From Bacillota bacterium (GTDB lineage: Bacteria > Bacillota > UBA4882 > UBA8346), in contig JANQHU010000270.1 of the NCBI GenBank assembly GCA_028282485.1, forward strand, positions 1 through 10,869: a DNA stretch of 10,869 bases, in the 5' to 3' direction. Each line of letters begins with the position of its first letter. Positions within the stretch are counted from its first letter, which is position 1. Positions 1-6,053 of the stretch are shown here, piece after piece. The position numbers and the translations under genes are program-made. The notes below the pieces were generated by a model that saw nothing but the letters and a program-made list of their open reading frames with translations, ran no database searches and was not told where the DNA came from.

Positions 1-7
1 CCACCTC
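1..7 (-). promoter_or_regulatory. possible ribosome binding site of a divergent gene beyond the left edge
   Basis: Read on the minus strand, these bases are GAGGTGG, six of which match the anti-SD complement GAGGTG. The region from here to lexA has no other gene. A start codon would fall a few bases outside the window, so a gene divergent from lexA is likely but cannot be seen. A minus-strand TATAAA at 27-32, with a poor TTTGTT at 49-54 as the -35 (16-base spacer), could be its promoter. The call is inference from a short motif. Confidence 0.3.
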
Positions 8-46
8 ATTAATACTAAAATATTCTTTTATACTATTTATTTTACA

Positions 47-60
47 CGAACAAATGTTTG
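47..60. promoter_or_regulatory. LexA (DinR-type SOS) operator
   Basis: The sequence CGAACAAATGTTTG is a near-palindrome that fits the Gram-positive LexA box CGAACRNRYGTTYC at all but its last base. It overlaps the -35 region of the lexA promoter, so bound LexA would block its own transcription, the usual autoregulation of this family. It also overlaps the -35 of the possible divergent promoter, so it may control two genes. The motif and its position are seen directly; the regulation is inferred from the family. Confidence 0.85.
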
Positions 61-86
61 TTTTTTTTCATAATTAATGTTATAAT
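58..86 (+). promoter_or_regulatory. lexA promoter (sigma-A type)
   Basis: A perfect -10 hexamer TATAAT lies at 81-86 and is preceded by TGT at 78-80, giving an extended -10. At a 17-base spacing upstream is TTGTTT (58-63), a weak -35 that overlaps the LexA operator. The lexA start codon is 37 bases after the -10. The SD AAGGAG at 108-113 lies 10 bases before the ATG. Confidence 0.75.
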
Positions 87-123
87 AAAATTAATAATCT
101 AGCAAACAAGGAGTTATTATCAA

Positions 124-762
124 ATGAATGAATTATCAGAACGGCAAGTTAAAATCTTAAACTTCATTAATTTAGAAGTACAGCAAAAAGGTTATCCGCC
201 CTCCGTTCGAGAAATAGGTGAAGCAGTCGGCCTCAGCTCCAGTTCCACAGTTCACGCCCATTTAGCTAAATTAGAAAAATTAGGATACATCAGGCGTGAT
301 CAGACTAAGCCCCGGGCAATTGAAGTATTATATAATAATCCCAGCGAAGGTCACGCTTCCTTTAATTCTAATCACCCAACCGAAACTACGATGATTAATG
401 TTCCCATCCTCGGCACAGTAACCGCTGGTAATCCTATTTTGGCAGAACAAAATATTGAAGATTACCTGCCTCTCTCTCTTGATTTTACTCGTTCTGAAAA
501 TGTTTTTATTCTGAAAGTACGAGGAGACAGTATGCTTAATGCTGGTATTTGGAATGGCGACTTAGTCTTGGTTAATAATCAAGCATCTGTTTTAAACGGG
601 GATATTGTGGTGGCTTTATTAGAAGAAGAAGCTACGGTAAAACGTTTTTATAAAGAAAAAGACCGGGTTCGCTTACAACCGGAAAACGACTTTTATCAAC
701 CTATTTACAGCCAAAATGTGCAGATTTTAGGTAAAGTAGTTAGCCTAATCCGGCGTTATTAA
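124..762 (+). CDS. lexA: LexA repressor, SOS-response regulator and self-cleaving protease
   Basis: This is the transcriptional repressor of the SOS regulon. It binds DNA as a dimer and is inactivated when RecA filaments stimulate its self-cleavage. The 212-aa protein has the N-terminal winged helix-turn-helix (about residues 1-70; PSVREIGEAVGLSS and VHAHLAKLEKLGYI are typical), a variable linker (about 71-92) and the S24-type protease domain (about 93-212). The cleavage bond is Ala101-Gly102 in GTVTAGNP. The catalytic pair is Ser136 (in GDSM) and Lys173 (in ATVKRF), spaced 37 residues apart as in E. coli Ser119/Lys156. The length is normal for Gram-positive LexA. The gene is monocistronic, carries a LexA box in its own promoter and ends at a hairpin terminator. 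It is convergent with all other genes in the window. All key residues are present. Confidence 0.97.
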   Translation: MNELSERQVKILNFINLEVQQKGYPPSVREIGEAVGLSSSSTVHAHLAKLEKLGYIRRDQTKPRAIEVLYNNPSEGHASFNSNHPTETTMINVPILGTVTAGNPILAEQNIEDYLPLSLDFTRSENVFILKVRGDSMLNAGIWNGDLVLVNNQASVLNGDIVVALLEEEATVKRFYKEKDRVRLQPENDFYQPIYSQNVQILGKVVSLIRRY

Positions 763-778
763 AAAATTGCCTTTAAGT

Positions 779-825
779 AAAAAAACCAACATCACCTTTC
801 TTCAAGGGTAGATGTTGGTTTTTTT
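779..825. terminator. bidirectional intrinsic terminator between lexA and the convergent cluster
   Basis: CCAACATC at 786-793 pairs with GATGTTGG at 811-818. The stem extends inward as 794-799 with 804-809 (one G-T pair, A810 bulged) around the tetraloop CTTC, for about 14 pairs in all. A T-run (819-825) follows on the plus strand and an A-run (779-785) precedes it, so the same hairpin has a U-tract on either strand. It would end lexA transcripts from the left and those of the minus-strand cluster from the right. Confidence 0.88.
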
Positions 826-841
826 ATAAATTAAAATCTAT

Positions 842-1261
842 TTAAATTAAAGCATTATGCTCTTGATATTCTCTTTCATGACTAATTCGATTAGTTAACA
901 AGACTTGATCTATACTTAATTTTTTTATCTTTGCTTCTTGTAATTTTTCCGGTAAAATTCCCAAAATTTCAAAAAACATTTCATAAGCCTGACTATGTCC
1001 GCTAGCTTTCGGATCATTATTACGCTGATCGCTTTCCGGAATTCGCAGATACTCATTATAAGCAAAAATACACGCATTTTCGATTCCGCTACTTTCAACA
1101 AGATCCATCAGTCTGATGTAAGTTTCACGGCGCGCTTCTGCGTGTATTTTGCGAATTATGGGGTCGGGAGTCACTTTATTATCTAACAACATCTCTTGTT
1201 TGGCCAATCCCTTAAATCCCTTTAAAGCCTTTACCAGCTCTTCTTGTCTTACAGGAATCAT
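842..1261 (-). CDS. conserved-looking hypothetical protein, 139 aa
   Basis: I do not recognise this family. It is soluble, highly charged and probably largely helical, with no signal peptide, membrane segment or Cys cluster. Its most structured stretch is residues 40-76 (HAEARRETYIRLMDLVESS, then ACIFAYNEYLRIPES). A short hydrophilic break at 77-90 is followed by a second helical part (91-120). I chose the ATG at 1261 because the SD AAGGGAG (1271-1277) lies 9 bases away; the TTG two codons upstream would be only 3 bases from it. It is the last gene before the bidirectional terminator. It lies 96 bases downstream of surE, where two minus-strand TATAAT boxes (1320-1325 and 1315-1320) without good -35 partners may give it a separate promoter. 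SD, codon structure and terminator make it a real gene; its function is unknown. Confidence 0.75.
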   Translation of the reverse strand: MIPVRQEELVKALKGFKGLAKQEMLLDNKVTPDPIIRKIHAEARRETYIRLMDLVESSGIENACIFAYNEYLRIPESDQRNNDPKASGHSQAYEMFFEILGILPEKLQEAKIKKLSIDQVLLTNRISHEREYQEHNALI

Positions 1262-1357
1262 AGACAACCACTCCCTTGTTATTTAATTTTAAAAAACTTC
1301 CGCTTAAATACTTTATTATATTATATTCGCTTTCAAGTAATAAAATCCTGCCCTTTA

Positions 1358-2128
1358 CTATATCTTACCCAAAAAACTGTTTGACAAATCTTTTAAAAAA
1401 ACTAAATCAGTGAGATCTGATTTGATAGGCGTAATTGAGATATAACCCTTTTCAACCGCCGCAATATCCGAATCATGATCTTGTTCAAAAATAACCGGCT
1501 CTCCTCCCATCCAGTAGTAGGAACGGCCGCGGGGATCTTTTCTTTCTTCAAAAACATTTTCGTAAAGTCTTTGCCCTAACTTGGTTAACCGCACCCCTTT
1601 AAAATCCTGATAAGAATCAACTACCGGAAAATTAATATTTAATATCGCTTTTTTAGCCAGTTCCCATAGTTCGAACAGATTAGCCCCAATATATTGCACT
1701 ACCGGGGTGTAATTAAGTTGGCAAAAACCGGTTAAGGAAAAAGCAATGCTGGGAATGGTGCAAAAAAAACCTTCGATGGCCGCTGATACCGTCCCTGAGT
1801 ACAAGACATCATTGCCAAGATTGGGCCCGCAATTGATTCCCGATAAAACTAAATCCGGTTTATTCGGTAATAATTTTTCCACCCCAATTTTAACACAATC
1901 TGAGGGGGTGCCATCAACCTGCCAGTGTTTTTCGGTTTCTAAAGATACGGGCGTTACCCGTAGGGGTGAATGCATGGTAATTCCATGTCCGACAGCACTT
2001 CGCTCCCGATCAGGGGCTACAATAGAAACCGTTGCTATTTTTTGGATTTCCCGGTATAATGCTTGGATTCCTTCGGCATTAAAACCATCATCATTAGTTA
2101 ATAGAATATTTAATCTCTTTTTGGTCAT
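1358..2128 (-). CDS. surE: 5'/3'-nucleotidase SurE
   Basis: SurE is a divalent-metal-dependent phosphatase that removes phosphate from 5'- and 3'-nucleoside monophosphates; some members also act on short polyphosphate. It acts in the cytoplasm and is linked to stress and stationary-phase survival. The 256-aa protein begins with the metal-binding motif LLTNDDG (Asp13, Asp14). It also has APDRERSAVGHG (Ser44), DGTPSDCV, SGINCGPNLG (Asn99) and YSGTVSAAIEG, all hallmarks in the expected order. The ATG at 2128 is preferred over the adjacent TTG at 2131 because GGAG (2137-2140) lies 8 bases before the ATG. The gene starts 54 bases after the end of the HEAT-repeat gene and is probably co-transcribed with it. 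The length is normal and no catalytic residue is missing. The family call is secure; the physiological substrate is not known. Confidence 0.95.
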   Translation of the reverse strand: MTKKRLNILLTNDDGFNAEGIQALYREIQKIATVSIVAPDRERSAVGHGITMHSPLRVTPVSLETEKHWQVDGTPSDCVKIGVEKLLPNKPDLVLSGINCGPNLGNDVLYSGTVSAAIEGFFCTIPSIAFSLTGFCQLNYTPVVQYIGANLFELWELAKKAILNINFPVVDSYQDFKGVRLTKLGQRLYENVFEERKDPRGRSYYWMGGEPVIFEQDHDSDIAAVEKGYISITPIKSDLTDLVFLKDLSNSFLGKI

Positions 2129-2182
2129 CAAAATTTCTCCAAAATTTTCCTGTTTATTACTTGTTCTTAATTTATAAATACC

Positions 2183-3040
2183 TTAGATATTATCCTCAAT
2201 GGAAAGGGCTGTTTCGGAAATCAACTTGCGACATTGGCGAATCAGATCAAAAAGAAAATCTAAGTTCTCTTCACCGCAGATATTACGTAAGGCTTCAATA
2301 CAGGCGTGCCGTTGATTGCGCTGTTCAATCATTAGCGTTATCAAGGGTTCAATAGCCCTTTTATCACCAAAACTACCTAAAGCCATGATTGCCACCGCTT
2401 GGACATCTTGGTTAGGATCATGCAAAGCCGAGATCAAAGGCATTACCGAATCCAGGCTTTTTATTTTTCGTAAAGCTTCCGTTACTTCATATCTAACGAA
2501 AGAATCTTCATCTTTAAGATAGGTTATTAAGACCTTACTGACATCTTGGTCGCCAATTTCACCTAGCAATTTACAAATGCGACGCCGTAAAACTTTATTA
2601 TTATCCTTTAAGGAATGAAGTAAATATGTAGTTACCAGATCAGCATCAAATTGCCTTAAGGCTACCGCTATGTTAAAACAGACATAGTGATTTTCATCCG
2701 CTAAGGCATTAATTAAGGCTGGAATGGCCCGAGTATCTTTGAGCTTTCCTAAGGCTTCCGCCGCCCAACCCCGCACATGTTCGTCACCATCTTTGAGGGC
2801 AGCAATAAAAAAATCTAAGGATTTATCAACCCCAATCTTACTAAGACCATAGATGGCACTTCGGCGCACCGAGCGGTCTCCTTCGGCAAATGCAATTTTT
2901 AAGACTTCAATTAATTCCGTTCTTAGGGTCTCAATAGTCTCAGTTTTCTCTTCTTTTTCAATTTCTAACAAAGTAGCATTATGTTCAATTCGATCTAGAA
3001 ACTCAATTAAATTATTTATTTGCTGTGAATGTAAACCCAT
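2183..3040 (-). CDS. HEAT-repeat (PBS-lyase-like) scaffold protein
   Basis: The 285-aa protein has no catalytic motif. After an N-terminal helical, probably coiled-coil part (about residues 8-52, rich in Glu), it carries seven HEAT-like repeats at an almost exact 31-residue period. Their second helices begin near residues 59, 90, 121, 152, 183, 214 and 244 (for example RRSAIYGLSKIG, RGWAAEALGKL, RRRICKLLGEIG, RYEVTEALRKI). Such arrays form curved solenoids that bind proteins or, in the phycocyanobilin-lyase branch, tetrapyrroles; no phycobiliprotein context exists here. There is no signal peptide or membrane segment. A strong SD, AAGGAGG (3050-3056), lies 9 bases before the ATG. The gene starts 35 bases after the zinc-ribbon membrane protein gene, so the two are likely co-expressed. 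A scaffold or adaptor role for that neighbour is inference only. Confidence 0.88.
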   Translation of the reverse strand: MGLHSQQINNLIEFLDRIEHNATLLEIEKEEKTETIETLRTELIEVLKIAFAEGDRSVRRSAIYGLSKIGVDKSLDFFIAALKDGDEHVRGWAAEALGKLKDTRAIPALINALADENHYVCFNIAVALRQFDADLVTTYLLHSLKDNNKVLRRRICKLLGEIGDQDVSKVLITYLKDEDSFVRYEVTEALRKIKSLDSVMPLISALHDPNQDVQAVAIMALGSFGDKRAIEPLITLMIEQRNQRHACIEALRNICGEENLDFLFDLIRQCRKLISETALSIEDNI

Positions 3041-3075
3041 TACTTTCAGCCTCCTTAGAAATAATAACTAGACTG

Positions 3076-3459
3076 TTATTGCGGCTTCGAAGTAAGTTCT
3101 TTGGATTTACAGTAAGGACATCTTTCTGCATCCCAGGAAACTGGTTCGTGACAATTAAGACATTCTCCTTTAGAATCTTTATTACAAAAAGGACAAATTG
3201 TGAGAATTTCATGAATCTTTTTATTGCAACGCGGGCAGGGTAATAAAGCCCCTTTGGGTCTCATAATCAAATAAATTATGATTATAAGAACCAGGTAAAT
3301 CATTGTTCCCACTAGGGTTGGGGCAAAAAGGGCTGTAATCGGGATCATCGTCCATAAAATCCAAGCAGAATAATCTCTACCTCGGGCATCATTATTTAAC
3401 CACCAAGCTAAAATACCGCCCATAATTACTTTAATAAACAATTCAATCATGTCATTCAT
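3076..3459 (-). CDS. small membrane protein with C-terminal double zinc ribbon
   Basis: The 127-aa protein has a hydrophobic N-terminal half and a Cys-rich tail. Hydrophobic spans are at about residues 5-21 and 31-66, the latter long enough for two crossings, so two or three membrane segments are likely. The tail (about 72-120) holds four CxxC pairs: C75/C78 (CPRC), C89/C92 (CPFC), C100/C103 (CLNC) and C114/C117 (CPYC). These would form two consecutive zinc ribbons. Such tails are usually protein- or nucleic-acid-binding; no enzyme motif is seen. I chose the ATG at 3459 because GGGAG (3470-3474) lies 10 bases upstream; a TTG seven codons earlier has the SD inside it. It is the first gene of the left cluster. 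The 121-base AT-rich gap upstream may hold its promoter; the best I see is weak, minus-strand TATATT (3530-3535) with TTCGAA (3554-3559) 18 bases away. Function unknown. Confidence 0.82.
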   Translation of the reverse strand: MNDMIELFIKVIMGGILAWWLNNDARGRDYSAWILWTMIPITALFAPTLVGTMIYLVLIIIIYLIMRPKGALLPCPRCNKKIHEILTICPFCNKDSKGECLNCHEPVSWDAERCPYCKSKELTSKPQ

Positions 3460-3580
3460 AAAAATTATGCTCCCTACCAATTAATTCTTTAATAAAAATA
3501 ATATTGCCCCATTAATAACAGCAGCAACTAATATAAAAATAGTGTGTTAATTTTTCGAACTAAATATTATTATTCCTGCT

Positions 3581-4825
3581 TTATTTTGCTATTTTTTTTT
3601 GGAAAACTTTAACTAAACTAAGCTTAATATGGGTATAAGATAAGCCACCTTGTAAAAAAATAGTATACGGTGGAGTTAAAGGTGCATCAGCAGAAAATTC
3701 ACTGGTCGAACCGGCAACAAAGGTACCGCCCCCCATAATAACCCGCTCCTTGTAACCGGGCATTGGGGCAGGCTCCGGTAACAGATTAGCTTCGACTGGA
3801 GAGACACTCTGAATAATCCGACAAAAATCAATTAACTCCTGCTCGGAATTAAGGGTTATTCTTTGAATAATGTCGGTGCGCGATTCTTCAGGTATAGGGG
3901 AAACCTGATAACCATTTTTACTAAAAATTTGGGCGGCTAAAACCGCTCCTTTAAGCATTTCCCCGACCCGATGGGGGGCTTCAAAAAATCCTTGATAAAA
4001 AATCCTTAAATCAAGCAAAGAAGGTCCAATTTCACCACCAATTTTGGGAGCATAAAGCCGTTCCGCCGCTTTTTGGACTAGTTTTTCTTGACCAACGATA
4101 TATCCGCCGGTGGGGATTAAACAGCCGCCGGGATTCTTGATCAGAGAACCCGCAATCAAATCGGCTCCCACCTCGGTCGGTTCTGCTAATTCGACAAATT
4201 CTCCATAACAATTATCAACGAAGACTGCTATTTCCGGATTAACTTGTTTGATTCCTTTAATTGCTTTTTCCATAGCCGCAATCGATAAGGAAGCCCGCTG
4301 GGAATACCCGCAGGAACGCTGCAGCATTACCATTTTAGTTTTTTCTGTTAGTGAATCCTGCAAAGAGTTCTGATCAATGGAGTCATCATCTTTCAAAGGG
4401 ATTATTCTAATTTTAAAACCCGCTGTATCACTTACGAATTCATAACCTGCCGTTGTTATTCCCAAAACTTCCATTAGCGTTTCGTAAGGATATCCGGAGG
4501 CAATGATCAGTTCATCATTAATGCTCAGATTTCCTAAAATAGCACAAGCAATCGCGTGAGTCCCGGAAACGATCTGCTGCCGCACTAGGGCTGCCTCCCC
4601 TCGAAAAACCCGGGCAAAAATTTTCTCCAAAGTTTCCCGACCCAGATCATGATACCCATAACCACTGGTGGCGTGAAAATGCTGCATTCCGACTTTTTCT
4701 TGTTGGAAAGCCTCGAGTACTTTCGCTTGATTTAATAAACTAACTTTGTCAATTTCTTTAAACTCCGCTTCCAGCTCACCTTCAAGTCGCTCAATGTTAT
4801 TTAACACTTCCAGTAACAGCGGCAT
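3581..4825 (-). CDS. PLP-dependent YnbB / 'aluminium resistance' family protein (methionine gamma-lyase-like)
   Basis: This belongs to the Alum_res family (B. subtilis YnbB), fold-type I PLP enzymes related to Cys/Met-metabolism lyases. True substrates are unproven, and the annotation 'methionine gamma-lyase family' rests on fold. The 414-aa protein has the family signature HATSGYGYHDLGRETLEKIF (51-70), the cofactor-phosphate region VSGTHA (87-92), Asp204 in VFVDNCYGEF (expected to contact the pyridine nitrogen) and the Schiff-base lysine Lys230 in GSLIKNPGG. The C-terminal half has GGGTFVAGSTSEFSADAP (365-382). The ATG at 4825 has AAAGAGG (4832-4838) 6 bases upstream; two TTG codons precede it. 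It overlaps the end of pheA by 29 bases in another frame, implying translational coupling. The 3' end contains a run of nine A. In many Firmicutes a ynbB homologue lies near miaA and hfq, which supports the assignment. The family call is strong; the reaction is uncertain. Confidence 0.92.
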   Translation of the reverse strand: MPLLLEVLNNIERLEGELEAEFKEIDKVSLLNQAKVLEAFQQEKVGMQHFHATSGYGYHDLGRETLEKIFARVFRGEAALVRQQIVSGTHAIACAILGNLSINDELIIASGYPYETLMEVLGITTAGYEFVSDTAGFKIRIIPLKDDDSIDQNSLQDSLTEKTKMVMLQRSCGYSQRASLSIAAMEKAIKGIKQVNPEIAVFVDNCYGEFVELAEPTEVGADLIAGSLIKNPGGCLIPTGGYIVGQEKLVQKAAERLYAPKIGGEIGPSLLDLRIFYQGFFEAPHRVGEMLKGAVLAAQIFSKNGYQVSPIPEESRTDIIQRITLNSEQELIDFCRIIQSVSPVEANLLPEPAPMPGYKERVIMGGGTFVAGSTSEFSADAPLTPPYTIFLQGGLSYTHIKLSLVKVFQKKIAK

Positions 4826-5690
4826 CAACAACCTCTTTCTCTCTTTTAGGAAAGCTCCCTAATATTTTTTTCCATCCATTGGTAAGTCGGATTTGTAATT
4901 CAATCTGCTTTAAAGCGGCTTCGATCCCTTCTTCCGAACGATGACCCACTAACTCATAAATCAAAACATATTCCTGAGGTTTAATTTTATAAGGCCGCGA
5001 TTGGACACAGGTTAAGTCAATATGATAATCAGCTAAATATTTAGTAGTTTGAAAGAGTTGCCCCGGTTTATTCTGTCCATAACGAATTGCTAGTAAGGTA
5101 CGATCATTAATGGTCGGCTGACCATCTGTAAGAGCACATACTAAAAAACGAGTTTCATTATATTCATAATCCTGAATACTGGCATGATAAACTTGGAGCT
5201 GATTATTTCGGGCCATTAATTCGCTACAAATCGCTGCCGAAGAACCTTCGGAGTCCATTAATATTTTTTCTGCCGCCTCTGCGGTTGATGCTACCGCAAC
5301 AACTTCCACATGAGGAAATAACTCTTCAAGCCGATTTTGACACTGATTTAAGGCTGACGGATGAGAATAAATCTTTTGAAGATTTTGCCACTGGGCCTGG
5401 GGACTAGCCGCCAGGACATGGGAAATGGGTAAATGGATCTCATCACAGACTTTGACAAAATCATGATATTCAATTAAAGCATCAAAGGTCGAACCAATCA
5501 GACCATCAATCATATTTTCAATTGGTACTAAAGCATAATCAACTTTTAAATCACGCACCATCCGTAAAGAACTTAGTACTGAAGTAAAACATATCTCAAA
5601 TTCATCAGAGGCAATCCCCATTCGTTTTGCAAACAAAACTGCCGCTTGGCCAGAATATGTCCCTTGGGGACCAAGTGTAGCAATTTTCAA
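4797..5690 (-). CDS. pheA: prephenate dehydratase with C-terminal ACT domain
   Basis: This enzyme converts prephenate to phenylpyruvate in phenylalanine biosynthesis. The 297-aa protein starts with the family motif LGPQGTYSGQAA (6-17), then VPIENMIDGLIGST (55-68) and the catalytic NETRF (178-182; Thr180-Arg181-Phe182). An ACT domain follows at about 198-279. There the usual Phe-binding motifs differ: the 'GAL' segment reads PGQL (209-212) and 'ESRP' reads QSRP (230-233), so feedback inhibition by phenylalanine may be altered. There is no chorismate mutase domain, so it is the monofunctional Gram-positive type. The start is a TTG: an in-frame TGA lies three codons upstream, the next ATG is codon 24 and would remove the conserved N-terminus, and GGATGTGA (5697-5704) gives a near-perfect SD at 6 bases. 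It lies 72 bases after hfq and its end overlaps the next gene by 29 bases. No other aromatic-pathway gene is nearby. Confidence 0.93.
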   Translation of the reverse strand: MKIATLGPQGTYSGQAAVLFAKRMGIASDEFEICFTSVLSSLRMVRDLKVDYALVPIENMIDGLIGSTFDALIEYHDFVKVCDEIHLPISHVLAASPQAQWQNLQKIYSHPSALNQCQNRLEELFPHVEVVAVASTAEAAEKILMDSEGSSAAICSELMARNNQLQVYHASIQDYEYNETRFLVCALTDGQPTINDRTLLAIRYGQNKPGQLFQTTKYLADYHIDLTCVQSRPYKIKPQEYVLIYELVGHRSEEGIEAALKQIELQIRLTNGWKKILGSFPKREKEVVDAAVTGSVK

Positions 5691-5696
5691 ATCTAA

Positions 5697-5704
5697 TCAC
5701 ATCC
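5697..5704 (-). promoter_or_regulatory. SD site supporting the TTG start of pheA
   Basis: The minus strand reads GGATGTGA, one mismatch from the ideal GGAGGTGA, 6 bases upstream of the TTG at 5690. An imperfect SD plus TTG suggests modest translation compared with hfq just upstream, which has a strong SD and an ATG. The site decides the start because no in-frame ATG or GTG is available between the upstream stop and codon 24. Confidence 0.6.
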
Positions 5705-5762
5705 GCACCAAATTTAATTTCATTTTATTGCTTAAATATTATCTTAAAATACTAGCTTTTTC

Positions 5763-6005
5763 CTATTGTTCCTTTTTATCTAACGGGAACTCTAATAAGG
5801 GCTTGGCTGGAATAATTGTGGAAACAGCATGTTTATAGACCATTTCTTGTTTTCCATCACTATCTAAAATTACCGTAAAGTTATCAAATCCTTTCACAAA
5901 CCCGCGCAGTTGAAAACCGTTTACTAAATAAATAGTAACGCCAATTGCTTCTTTGCGAACTTGATTTAAAAAAGCATCTTGCAAATTAATCACTGGTTTA
6001 TTCAT
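5763..6005 (-). CDS. hfq: RNA chaperone Hfq
   Basis: Hfq is a hexameric Sm-like protein that binds small RNAs and mRNAs; its importance in Gram-positives varies. The 80-aa protein has the N-terminal helix with LQDAFLNQVRKE (Gln9, the counterpart of E. coli Gln8), the Sm1 strand IYLVNGFQLRG (Tyr26, counterpart of Tyr25) and the Sm2 motif VYKHAVSTI (Lys58-His59, matching the E. coli K56-H57 proximal RNA site). The rim patch reads RKEA at 17-20 rather than the Arg-rich RRER of E. coli, as in weaker-rim Gram-positive forms. The C-terminal tail is short. I chose the ATG at 6005 because GGAGGGG (6014-6020) lies 8 bases upstream and the family N-terminus begins here; the frame is open 11 codons further but encodes nothing Hfq-like there. 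It starts 48 bases after miaA, the order also seen in E. coli. Confidence 0.96.
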   Translation of the reverse strand: MNKPVINLQDAFLNQVRKEAIGVTIYLVNGFQLRGFVKGFDNFTVILDSDGKQEMVYKHAVSTIIPAKPLLEFPLDKKEQ

Positions 6006-6053
6006 TGCTTTTTCCCCTCCAAAAAATGTAAATATCAAAAATAAGTTGCTTAC

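Noticed and set aside
1262..1357. Possible promoter with two overlapping TATAAT boxes upstream of the 139-aa gene
   Set aside because: No acceptable -35 lies at 16-18 bases from either box; the region is simply AT-rich, so it is noted under the gene but not called as a feature.
1746..2177. 143-codon open frame on the plus strand
   Set aside because: It lies antisense across surE, has no SD, and its product has no recognisable pattern; the surE frame carries all the family motifs.
3497..3571. AT-only inverted repeat, AATAATATT (3497-3505) and AATATTATT (3563-3571)
   Set aside because: A stem of nine A/T pairs over a loop of 57 bases is weak and expected by chance in such AT-rich DNA; it does not make a convincing terminator or small RNA.
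3592..3600. Run of nine A near the 3' end of the YnbB-like coding strand, possible slippage site
   Set aside because: It lies within the last eight codons with no stimulatory structure visible, so programmed frameshifting would change only a few residues. It may be a mutation hotspot but nothing more can be supported.
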